A stretch of DNA of 64,000 nt from the NCBI GenBank assembly GCA_030867875.1, contig JAOWCC010001368.1, forward strand, positions 5,208,965 through 5,272,964, given 5' to 3'. How positions within the stretch are numbered: the stretch's first letter is position 1; the number at the start of each line of letters is the position of its first letter. This DNA is from Actinernus sp. WN-2022 (lineage: Eukaryota > Cnidaria > Anthozoa > Actiniaria > Actinernidae). The notes beneath the pieces were generated by a model. That model did not search any database and was not told where the DNA came from. It saw nothing but the letters and a program-made list of their open reading frames with translations. The translations under genes and the position numbers were made by a program. This document shows, piece by piece, positions 55,583 to 64,000 of this stretch.

Positions 55583-56493
55583 TAATGATAAAGTGTCCGA
55601 AGACTACTGCAATGCTGATCAAAAACAACTCTTGTCGAGGTTTATACGATATTTCGGCTGGCCAGCCTTCTTCAGGTTTATTTTACAGTGGAGGTCACAA
55701 ATGGATACAAGGCTTATATAAATTGTTAATTACGTAACTATGAGCGGAAATTACAAAATCGATGACATATGTTTTAGGGAAGCGTCACATATCGATTTTT
55801 CCACGAGAAACGTCCAGCGAAGTTTCTTTTTCAACCGCCCCCCCCCCCCCCCCCCCTCCCCCACCCCCCTCCTAAGAAACGTCAGAAATGTATCGATTTT
55901 TTTTCAAAAGTCATACACTACCTCTTTCCATTCATGTCCGCCTTTTTATTCCAACTTAACACCGCTATCTATGTCGGTGAGTTAGGAACATAGGACTGAT
56001 TAGATATGATACACGCATTGTCCCACAGCTATCGCTGGTCACCCTGGCGGCCGCGGTTGTTCTAACAGGGTCATTCATTTTTCTGTTTTGTTGGAAAAAT
56101 GAAAGCAGTTGAAAAAATCAAATTTCATTTTACAAAAGTATGAAAAACGAATTTTGGGACAGTCAATCGGGGAGGGTCATACATTTGTTTTCATTTAACG
56201 AAGGATGCGCAAAAAAGATTGTACTCTTCGAGGTCGTAACGATGGAGGTTAGGTTAGGGTTTAGGAAGAACTACTGCCCACTGTAATGGTCGTTGTGGAA
56301 GAACTGTTTGCTACCAAAAGCACTCGCACCATCATGATCATAGCTGTTTCCCTGTACTATCAAAGAAGAACGACCTTCTTGGAAGGAAGAAAGGTTAAAT
56401 CGTCCATCTTTGGAAGACCGCTCCATATCACCTGACTGATATATTAAAGAGTATGAAACGGTTAAAATTATATCTTATAAGTAAGTTACAACC

Positions 56494-57309
56494 TCGTCCC
56501 CAGGGTCTACTCGGTCAGACCCAAGATGGCGGCTACTCAGAGAGAGAGAGAAGACCCTGGTAAACGCTGAACTGTCACGTATTCTGATTGGCTCTTCGAT
56601 TATGACGCAAGGGTGGTTCTAACAATGCTTTTTATTGGCCAAACGGACTGAGTCCAGAGAGATGAACTTGTATATAGCGATGTTTCGTGTATGATCGTCA
56701 CTATTGTCATTAATGTGCCCTTGAACCAGAGATCCATTGGCTCCTAACACAAAGCGGGCTTTACAAATTATGGTTGGCACATTAGCATAAGAATTGCAAT
56801 GTTTATCAACACGAAATATCGCTATAGTTTAGATCGTTCAAATTTTATCAATAAAACGATTTTAAATAACCTTAAAACACGTTGTGTAGATAGAGCAATA
56901 GATGAAGTGCATTACTGGGTAGTTTTCTGGTAAGGTTCATCGATCGCTTCGCTTAAATGAACGGCTTTTTAGGATTCTCTTCTAGCTTAGATACATCCTG
57001 ATAGCTTTGTGGTACCTTTCCACTGGTTCTTTATCCAAGTTTACTCCATTTCGAGCCATTTAGTAGATCTGTTTTCACTGTATCGTTCGCCGCGTGGAAA
57101 TACCGTTAATCGCTTCTCGCTCACTCCGGATTGGGATACCTATGGCTTGTAAACGTCATGAACTATTCCCATATTTAGCTTGGCCGCCATCTTAGATCGC
57201 CAAATCACGTGACAAAATACTCCCAAAATCTGGGAGTATTTGATCACGTGATCCAGCCTTTACTGAGTAGCCGCCATCTTGGATCTGACCGATAAGACCC
57301 TGGGGACGA
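56494..57309. mobile_element. 816-bp TIR element, middle level of the nest
   Basis: TIRs of 47 bp with three mismatches start TCGTCCCCAGGGTCT and include CCAAGATGGCGGCTACTCAG. Inside is a hairpin at about 57210-57236 (AATACTCCCA / TGGGAGTATT) flanked by CACGTGA. Clear target duplications were not found. Confidence 0.78.
56673..56826. mobile_element. TATAGCGATG MITE, copy 2, inner level of the nest
   Basis: Same element as 11607-11754: TIR TATAGCGATGTTTCGTGT, shared interior, TA-rich flanks. Being innermost, it is the youngest of the three insertions. Confidence 0.82.
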
Positions 57310-58095
57310 CGTTGAGTAAGTTAAGCTATATCGATTCAAACGATCATAAATCAGCTGTATCACCATCCTGGAAATAAATCGTTCTCTTTGGTGATTGTCG
57401 ACCTAGTGATCAACATTTGAAAAGTATTCCATTAATGTTTTTTGTTCTTCAAAGTTGGAATACGTCAATGCCCATTCACGTGTTTGTTGCTCAAGAAGTT
57501 TTATTAACTTGCGATACATCAAACATAAGCGACGGCCGTTCTGCATTTATCTGGCCTTTCTTCAACTTCCTGTTAACCCTTGAGTCTCCCGGCCCAGCTG
57601 TCCTTTGGACAGAATGAGGAAGTCGGCGTCCCCACGATGTCCCTCTATTTTCGATCGAGTTTCCCGCGAAAAGACCCTCATGTGACTACATGATTAGCTA
57701 AATTGTCCTCACGCAGTGAGACTTGAAAATCGATATTCGCAATATTTATTGTTAATGAACATTGACTGTCGCAATATTTGTTTTTCATATTTTATAGCTT
57801 TTGAAATATGAAAATTGACTGTCCCAAGATTCATTTTTTTCTAAAATGAAATTTGATTTCTTTCAACTGCTTTCATTTTTCATTTGTTCAAATTAATGAC
57901 CCTAAGATACACGCATTTGGGACAACCGCAATCTGCCATTTCTCTTCAGGAGTTTTTACATATCGTCGCAGAGATATGTGATGTGATGTTTCTGAAAACT
58001 ATCGATTTTTCCACGGAGAAACGTCACAAGTCAAACCCCCACCCCCAAACTTCGCTGGACGTTTCTCGTGGAAAAATCGATATGTGACGCTTCCC
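57310..58095. other. Right interior of the 2.3 kb element; no gene
   Basis: Two frames of about 66 codons (57417 and 57884) look accidental. The last 100 bp fold back on themselves (CGATTTTTCCACGGAGAAAC against GTTTCTCGTGGAAAAATCG). Confidence 0.5.
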
Positions 58096-58156
58096 TTATA
58101 CAATAGTAACACATAAAAGGAAATTACGAAATAGGTTTGAAAAGATAGTGCAGATA

Positions 58157-58565
58157 CGAGTAACAACCGACAATAAAGGTCAAACGGTGAAATTACATTT
58201 CATCACGTAATACTAAAAACGTAATTTACATGGTTCAATGTCACTACTGTAATTCACAATACATCGGAGAAACAAAACGATGCCTCAAAGACCGTTTTAT
58301 AAACGAACACAGACGACCTGTAGATAAATCTAATATCAAAACTAAACCTACAGCTGCAGCCGTTTCTGAACATTTTCTCAGCCCTAACCATTCTAGTACT
58401 GACATTCTCCTTATTCCTTTAGAAGTCATCTATTCTAAACGCGATTCCGTGAGAATCATTTAATTTCTCATCTATAAAGATAAAACCCTCGAACCACTCG
58501 GAATTAATAGACGTGATGAAATGTATAAATTTCACCGTTTGACCTATTATTGTCAGTTGTTACTC
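58157..58565 (+). pseudogene. Penelope-like element remnant: GIY-YIG endonuclease
   Basis: The frame at 58230-58463 encodes CHYCNSQYIGETKRCLKDRF, then INEHRRPVDKS, AAAVSEHFLSPNHSSTD and ILLIPLEVIYS, the GIY-YIG endonuclease pattern at the C-terminus of Penelope-like polyproteins. The usual end (TLEPLGINRRDEM) follows at about 58480-58522 in another frame, after a stop, so the copy is broken. The reverse transcriptase is missing. Sequence left of it (58157-58208) is the inverse of sequence right of it (58510-58565). Inverted or direct terminal repeats are known for this class. Confidence 0.82.
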
Positions 58566-58574
58566 ATATCTCTA

Positions 58575-60458
58575 CAGGCAGCCCAAGCCCAAAGTTTGAA
58601 TTTATTTGACAGTTGAACTACGAAGGTTCAAACATCCAGAATATCTGGTATTTTATCGCACTAAATGGCAAATGAATAACACAATAAACTTGCTTTGATG
58701 AAGATTAAGTTGTTGTGTCTTGAATTTGGGGATTTGGGGCCGATTTAACGAGTTTCTAGGAAACCTGGATTCACTCTACCTAAAGAGAGAAAAGGCCGGC
58801 AAGCCGACGCGTTGGCGTGTTCACATACCTGTCATCTCCACGGCAAAAATGACCCTTAAATCCACTCAATCGACGTGATACTTCCGGATCCCGTAGACAT
58901 ATCTCCTTGCTATGTATCCTCCAAGTTTCATGACCAAACATTCAACGAATACCGAGAAATGATTTTTGTCACCTCGCATTTCGCCGTTCCAAACACTTCT
59001 TCACACTTTGATGAGACACCGGAAGTCCAATCGAAAGGATGCCTCGTTTTGGAGCTTTCCCATCCAATTGGTGCGGCGGTGATTTTCAACTCCAAAACGA
59101 GGCATCCTTTCGATTGGACTTCCGGTGTCTCATCAAAGTGTGAAGAGGTGTTTGGGACGGCGAAATGCGAGGTGACAAAAATCATTTCTCGGTGCTCGTT
59201 GAATGTTTGGTCATGAAACTTGGAGGATACATAGCAAGGAGATATGTCTACGGGATCCGGAAGTATCACGTCGATTGAGTGGATTTAAAGGGGCTCTGTC
59301 ATGAGATGCGCATGAACAGGTTTCAAGCAATTTAATGATATGCATAACACTTGAGAAATTGTAATGAGTTTCAGTTCCTTGCGATCGCGATACAACGACA
59401 GTTATATTATAATACAATCTGGCTCTTGGTCGAAGGCATTCAGTTAGAAAAACATATTTGTATTGTTATCACTGCTGCAATGGAGATTCAGGCTGAAGAG
59501 AAACACATTCTGGCGAGTTTCAGTGACCGGTTGTCGAATTTACCGTATTTTACCGTAAACTACATTTCTAGGTATGCGAGTTGTGCTTTCTCGATGAGAA
59601 CCTACAAAATGTACTCATCTATTCTCTCTCCAACTTTCAGGGAGATAAAATTACTTACAAATGCAAGAGTTCTTGTAGTCAGAAACGTATTAAAGGGGAC
59701 GAATGCAAGCAGGAATGAACAACCGAAGCGTAATTTCACTGGCCGCCGAAACCCGGGTACTGTAAACACGAAATTCGCATCTCAAAAGCGGTATTTGAAA
59801 TCGTTTCAGGCTCCCTAAATTTTCCAGACAAGGACTATACTCTTGTGGGCTTTCCTGACACGTTCTCCAGTGTTCTTTCAGGCTCTTCAAAATCTTTCTG
59901 CGGCCAGATTTGTTTTCTTCGTCCATCACGGCCAGTTGGCAGTTGAGCCGCCATTGAAGCTCGAAGTTCTTGTCGATGCCAATGATCCCAAAATCTCATT
60001 ACAACTACATCTGAATACGAACATTTCTGGTAATTATAAAACTTGAACAACTAAATATGAAAGATAAACTACTATATACTAAAATGAGAGATGGCAGCGA
60101 TGTAGACGGATTGAATCAATGTTGTGATCGGGAGCTCCTCGGGATATATTTGCTTTTCAAACTTGAAAGCGTTGGCGAACGATTTCAAGTTTTGGGCGGC
60201 CATTTTTGCCGTGGAGATGACAGGTCGGCTTGCCGGCCTTTTCTCTCTTTAGGTAAAGTGAATCCAGGTTTCCTAGAAACTCGTTAAATCGGCCCCCAAA
60301 CCCCCAAATTCAAGACACAACAACTTAATCTTCATCAAAGCAAGTTTATTGTGTTATTCATTTGACATTTAGTGCGATAAAATACCAGATATTCTGGATG
60401 TTTGAACCTTCGTAGTTCAACTGTCAAATAAATTCAAACTTTGAGCTTGGGCTGCCTG
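58575..60458. mobile_element. 1.9 kb element with long TIRs and a nested palindrome
   Basis: The outer arms (about 58575-58851 and 60200-60458) start CAGGCAGCCCAAGC and stay similar for about 260 bp with small indels. Just inside the left arm lies a 433-bp palindrome (58856-59288). The interior 59290-60190 has frames up to 155 codons (59351-59818) with no recognisable domain. The right arm is repeated once more outside, at 60466-60684, in direct orientation. Confidence 0.8.
58856..59288. repeat. 433-bp near-perfect palindrome, 198-bp arms
   Basis: The left arm 58856-59053 and right arm 59091-59288 match in inverse with about four mismatches, around a 37-bp loop. Because of the symmetry, open frames of 113 codons with almost the same protein occur on both strands (58875-59216 plus, 58928-59269 minus). 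They are a consequence of the palindrome and not evidence for genes. Confidence 0.93.
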
Positions 60459-60465
60459 TGATATC

Positions 60466-60684
60466 TCTTTAGGTAGAGTGAATCCAGGTTTCCTAGAAAC
60501 TCGTTAAATCGGGCCCCAAACCCCCAAATTCAAGATACAACAACTTAATCTTCATCAAAGCAAGTTCATCAGATTGTGTTATTCATTTGCCATTTAGTGC
60601 GATAAAATACCAGATATTCTGGAAGTTTGAACCATCGTAGTTCAACTGTCAAATAAATTCAAACTTTGAGCTTGGGCTGCCTGT
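60466..60684. repeat. Extra direct copy of the right TIR
   Basis: It repeats about 60241-60458 (TTTAGGTAGAGTGAATCCAG to GCTTGGGCTGCCTG) with a 7-bp insertion and a few substitutions. It could be a solo end left by a second insertion or a tandem duplication of the arm. Confidence 0.85.
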
Positions 60685-61054
60685 GCTGAAACACTGCCTA
60701 GATTCTGCAGTTTCAAGATGGCATCTATTTTTGGAGTGAACATGAGCGTGAGCGAGTTCAAAGTAGCGTTAAAAGCAGCTGTGCATGTCAAATCTCAGGG
60801 AAAGCAACATCACCCGGCCCTTAAAGGGGCCGTCTCACCCACAGTGCTTAGCGTGCTTTTGTTATTGTTTATATCCGGGACTTTGACCCCTTCACGGCGG
60901 GAACAGACAGAACTTCACGAACTTCACGAACTAAGCGTATTCTTTGTTGGTGACATGATAATTTTGATTTGAACGGCATGGATGACCTTGATGAAACTAA
61001 TAGTACCTTACAAGTTGAATGTGAAGTCAACAAAGTGTTATACAGCAGTATTTG
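60685..61054. other. No gene seen
   Basis: An 84-codon frame at 60718-60972 (MASIFGVNMSVSEFKVALKA) is open but shows no domain or partner exon. Confidence 0.4.
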
Positions 61055-61460
61055 TCGCTGCTATAAACAGAGAACACACACTCCGGGTAATACTAATAAT
61101 TATGAAAGCGAAAGGTTTCTCTGGGGTTTCTCTCCTCGGTTTTATTTTTACTTGCAGACAGAGATAGAGATATCTGCTAGCAGCTAGGTAATCTCGTTGG
61201 TGGCAGTAGCAGAGAACCAGTTCAAGAGAGAACAGTGAACGAATTACAGCTCGTTTCAGTGGGAAATTATTATCACGCCGGCTTTTCGCGAGTATAAACT
61301 TTGATCGATCCCGCTGAATCCGAAAATCTAGGCGAAATCACTGTGTGAAAGCCCTTCGAAACCAGAGAGAGACCTGTTTCCACAAGTTAAATGCCGAGGC
61401 CCTCAAAATCATTTTAGGAAATTGCTCAATTCTTTTCGGGTCGACCAAGCGGAGTTTCGT
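61055..61460. repeat. Direct segmental duplication, copy 1
   Basis: Blocks such as CTATAAACAGAGAA, AATACTAATAATTATGAAA, GAGAACCAGTT and TTTTAGGAAA recur in the same order at 63041-63445 with substitutions and small indels. The distance between copies is about 2 kb. Confidence 0.8.
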
Positions 61461-61542
61461 TGCCTATAATATTTCGTTGACTATAATATTTATCGCTCAC
61501 CCGTCGCTTCCGAACCCTGTCATCAGTAGGCTATAAACAGAG

Positions 61543-61723
61543 AAGAATGTGATGTAAAGGGGTAAGCTGTAGTGCTAAGTGTGCACGCCCTACGAGAGAA
61601 AGAGAAAAAATATCTGACCCAAGTGGGACTCGAACCCAACGACCTCCAGGTTGCATGTCTGGCGCTCTACCAACTGAGCTATCAAGTCAGATGAGAGCAA
61701 TCGTGGGTATTGGTGCGTTTTAT
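61543..61723 (-). mobile_element. tRNA-derived SINE, family C, copy 1
   Basis: On the minus strand the head reads GATAGCTCAGTTGGTAGAGC, a perfect A-box and D-arm, then CCAGACATGCAACCTGG and the B box GGGTTCGAGTCCC. It resembles a tRNA of the Thr/Ala type, but base 33 is A instead of U and one anticodon-stem pair is lost, so it is not a working tRNA gene. The body ends TTTACATCACATTCTT. Copies 2 and 3 are at 62636 and 62857. Confidence 0.8.
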
Positions 61724-62554
61724 TATGGCGTACCATCCCCGCCAAAATTCATGGTTTGAATTCGAAGTTCTTCACATGAATTTTACACTCAAGTAGAATA
61801 TTTCATATTGTTATTTTGTATTTTATAAGCTTTATCAAGGTTTCAACATACGTGTTTTATATTTGTCGTTCAAGTTTTAAATTCGAGATTGTCACGTTTC
61901 ACATTACAAAGTCGACGACTTTTATTTTCAACTCGACGTTTTGAATTGAACTTCACGCTTCAGTAACTTCCCGGTTGACCTTGGGAACCGCTGACATAAA
62001 TGACGCAGGCACAACAGTCAGTCGATCACAAAATGGCGGCAGAGTTTGTATTCACGAGCTCCTAAATACAGGAATCGCTCACTTAATTAATTCATGAAAT
62101 GACAATATAAACTAACTAAAATCCTACCCTGAACCATCTTCTGGCGCTATGGAAAGAGCATGATATTTACGGTTTACGAACTTGCAAAAGAGAACTCGAC
62201 ATAAAACCTCTCGCAGTTCGCCGCTTTCTCCGCTGAAAGCAGGCTATCTGCAACACGGCGAAGGGCAGCTTTCGTATTCTTAACGGGTTCCATAGTCAGT
62301 AGAACACAGAGATCAAGCACGTGTGTTGTTCCTGTCACATCTGCGCCTGCGTTTATTACCAGACCTAACAACTCCAAGGATGACTACCGAGGAGTTCTGG
62401 GTACGAGGTTTCCAAGGTCAACCTACGCCTCTCGGGTTTCATTTGTTTTCTCAATATTTCGAACCCCTGATGAAAGACTCCAATTCGTGTTTGACATAGT
62501 TCGTGAAGAACTTCGAATTCAAACCATGAATTTTGGCGGGGATGGTACGCCATA
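61724..62554. mobile_element. 831-bp DNA transposon, perfect 52-bp TIR, TTTTAT target duplication
   Basis: TIRs 61724-61775 and 62503-62554 (TATGGCGTACCATCCCCGCC and on) are exact inverse copies. Target duplications TTTTAT lie at 61718-61723 and 62555-62560. The duplicated segment on the right keeps the empty target (GTGCGTTTTATGGGGTCA at 62806-62823), matching the joined flanks here with one difference. The interior has only a 67-codon frame on the minus strand and no transposase. Confidence 0.9.
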
Positions 62555-62635
62555 TTTTATGGAGTCACGGCGATTATATATGTATATGTAGTTATGATAT
62601 GAAATCATGTTTGCCGCGTAGCACTAGTAAGTGTA

Positions 62636-62818
62636 AAGAATGTGATGTAAAGGGGTAAGCTGTAGTGCTAAGTGTGCACGCCCTACGAGGGAAAGAGAAA
62701 AAATATCTGACCCAAGTGGGACTCGAACCCAACGACCTCCAGGTTGCATGTCTGGCGCTCTACCAACTGAGCTATCAAGTCAGATGAGAGCAATCGTGGG
62801 TATTGGTGCGTTTTATGG
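62636..62818 (-). mobile_element. tRNA-derived SINE, family C, copy 2
   Basis: Same head, body and flank as copy 1 (61543-61723), but without the 831-bp insertion, so it serves as the undisturbed target. Differences from copy 1 are few (for example GAGGGAAAGAG for GAGAGAAAGAG). Confidence 0.8.
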
Positions 62819-62856
62819 GGTCATATGCGTTTTATGCGTTTTATGGGGTCATGAAA

Positions 62857-62990
62857 TCAGTTGGTAGAGCGCCAGACATGCAACCTGGAGGTCGTTGGGT
62901 TCGAGTCCCACTTGGGTCAGAGATTTTTTCTCTTTCCCTCGTAGGGCGTGCACACTTAGCACTACAGTTTACCCCTTTACCTCACATTAT
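62857..62990 (+). mobile_element. tRNA-derived SINE, family C, copy 3
   Basis: Plus-strand copy that lacks the first part of the A box (starts CAGTTGGTAGAGCGCC). The B box GGGTTCGAGTCCC is kept. Confidence 0.78.
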
Positions 62991-63040
62991 TTACACTTAC
63001 TAGTGCTACGCGGCAATCATGATTTCATATCATAACTATA

Positions 63041-63445
63041 TAAACAGAGAATACTAATAATTATGAAAAGAGAGGTTTCTCCCCTCGGTTTTATTTTTCC
63101 CTGCAGAGAGAGAGAGAGATCATGCATCTGCTAGCAGGCAATCTCGTTGCTGGTGCCAGAGAACCAGTTAAAGACAGAACAGTGATTGAGTGAACGAATA
63201 ACAGCTCGCTTGAATAGGAAATTATTATCATACAGTCTCGGCGGCTTTGTTTGTCAAATTTCGTGCGAGTATAAACTTCAAATGATAAACCCATGCCAGT
63301 GAATCCGAAAATCTCGGCAAAAGCCCGAATTTAAGTCTAAAAGCCCGAATTCCGCCCTTCGAAACCAGAGAGACCCGTTACCACAGTTAAACGCCAAAGC
63401 CCTGAAAATGATTTTAGGAAACTGTTCTTCAAGTGGAGTTTGGTT
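63041..63445. repeat. Direct segmental duplication, copy 2
   Basis: Counterpart of 61055-61460. It has an extra GA-rich stretch (GAGAGAGAGAGA at 63107) and a doubled AAAAGCCCGAATT near 63318-63350. Confidence 0.8.
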
Positions 63446-63890
63446 GCAAATTGTGGTCACGTATGAAGCCAGCCACGGTGTTCAAAAACCCAAATCGGCT
63501 CAAAGATAGTAGATACTCGAACTAAGCACTAATATATCTTTACATCTAAAGATTAATGGTCAGAATAGCTTCTCCATGTTGTAGGTGGGAATCGTGGACA
63601 CAAACTGACAATTGTTTCCTTTCGCCGAGGACGAACGAGACTGGCATCCATCAGAGAACTACCGGCCACCAGAAATAAAACAAAAATTGCATGACCAAAT
63701 AATTTAAAACACTTAAATAAGAGGCTCAATAGGAAGAGCAATAAAAAAGGTTCAACCTAGTATGATTTTTTTTACGATAGCTGGAAGGATGGCAGAGATG
63801 TAGAAAAGATTAAAACCACTACCATAAAACTCTGGATTTCGATGGCATCGAAAATGGCCGCTATGCTATGTGTGACACGAATTGCTACCA
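63446..63890. other. No gene seen
   Basis: A frame on the minus strand (63741-63553) begins with a hydrophobic run but has no recognisable continuation. Confidence 0.4.
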
Positions 63891-63970
63891 AATTGTATTA
63901 TATTGTATTGTATTGTGTTGCGTTCTATTGTTGTATTGAATTGTATTGTGTTGTATTCTATTGTATTTTT
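63891..63970. repeat. Degenerate (TTGTA)n microsatellite
   Basis: ATTGTATTGTATTGTGTTGCG and similar units. This could be the tail of a plus-strand LINE of the family ending at 39731, but no LINE sequence is seen in front of it. Confidence 0.75.
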
Positions 63971-64000
63971 GGTAAAAAATCGTGTCGTCCTACATAAAGG

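Larger units (their letters stand above)
55776..58096. mobile_element. 2.3 kb TIR element, outer level of a three-level nest
   Basis: A 50-bp TIR, exact at both ends, starts AGGGAAGCGTCACATATCGA. Further inside, AAATGAAAGCAGTTGA and AATCAAATTTCATTTT (about 56097-56133) return inverted at about 57843-57880, so the inverted relation spans about 350 bp of each end with gaps. It holds the 816-bp element 56494-57309, which holds a TATAGCGATG MITE. A poly-C run (55839-55857) lies near the left end. No transposase frame is seen. Confidence 0.8.
62589..63039. repeat. Inverted pair of family C SINE segments (182-bp arms)
   Basis: 62589-62770 and 62857-63039 are inverse copies covering the SINE head, body and about 50 bp beyond (ATATGAAATCATG). 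The loop of 86 bp has three GCGTTTTATG repeats. It could fold into a long hairpin. Confidence 0.88.

Noticed and set aside
56331..56352. Similarity of TCATAGCTGTTTCC to a common cloning-vector primer site
   Set aside because: The match is only about 14 bases, no other vector sequence flanks it, and it lies inside a genomic transposon. Taken as chance.
58875..59269. Two 113-codon frames on opposite strands with almost the same protein
   Set aside because: They are the two readings of the 433-bp palindrome. The repeated amino acids follow from DNA symmetry, and there is no domain or splice context.
61611..61690. Possible tRNA gene on the minus strand
   Set aside because: The A and B boxes are good, but the conserved U33 is A, one anticodon-stem pair is broken, and it is the head of a repeated longer unit, so it is a SINE.

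Overview
The window is eukaryotic nuclear DNA, AT-rich, with short exons, GT-AG introns and a very dense load of transposable elements. It is most likely from an anthozoan cnidarian such as a stony coral. That is an inference from the gene structures, the CR1/L2-type and Jockey-like LINEs, the Penelope-like and Ty3/Gypsy fragments, the tRNA-derived SINEs and the many foldback elements. There are no bacterial operons, ribosome binding sites or CRISPR arrays.

Two host genes can be supported. On the minus strand, positions 16820 down to 1292 hold the N-terminal part of a CLCN6-type Cl-/H+ exchanger. Nine short coding exons join in frame (612 nt, 204 codons), and the gene runs off the left edge. 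On the plus strand, positions 26384 to 47770 hold a MARCHF1/8-type membrane RING-CH E3 ubiquitin ligase in three coding exons, with an N-terminal tail, a C4HC3 RING-CH domain and two membrane segments. The two genes are divergent, and the 17-26 kb space between them holds no convincing gene. A pair of orphan candidate exons (35271-35373 and about 35610-35741) lies in the 17.6 kb MARCH intron. I could not identify them.

The rest is mobile DNA and satellite sequence. 1-17 kb (CLCN6 introns): tRNA-derived SINEs, LINE tails, a broken Gypsy polymerase fragment, a 40-bp minisatellite and several foldback elements. 26.6-31.8 kb: a nearly complete CR1/L2-type LINE with one frameshift. 33.5-34.9 kb: a terminal-inverted-repeat (TIR) element built on a 380-bp tandem repeat. 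36.9-40.8 kb: a 3.9 kb TIR element with subterminal ACCGCGGT palindromes, holding a 5'-truncated LINE and a 75-bp tandem array. 43-44 kb and 50.5-51.3 kb: tandem arrays, the latter 14 nearly identical 56-bp units.

From 52 kb to the right end there is no supportable host gene. This part is a stack of nested inverted-repeat elements: 54.9-55.6 kb with a 112-bp perfect TIR, a three-level nest at 55.8-58.1 kb, a Penelope GIY-YIG remnant at 58.2 kb, a palindrome inside a long-TIR element at 58.6-60.5 kb, and an 831-bp transposon at 61.7-62.6 kb inserted in one copy of a duplicated SINE-bearing segment. The most informative observations are two insertions whose target duplications can be checked against undisturbed paralogous copies inside the same window.
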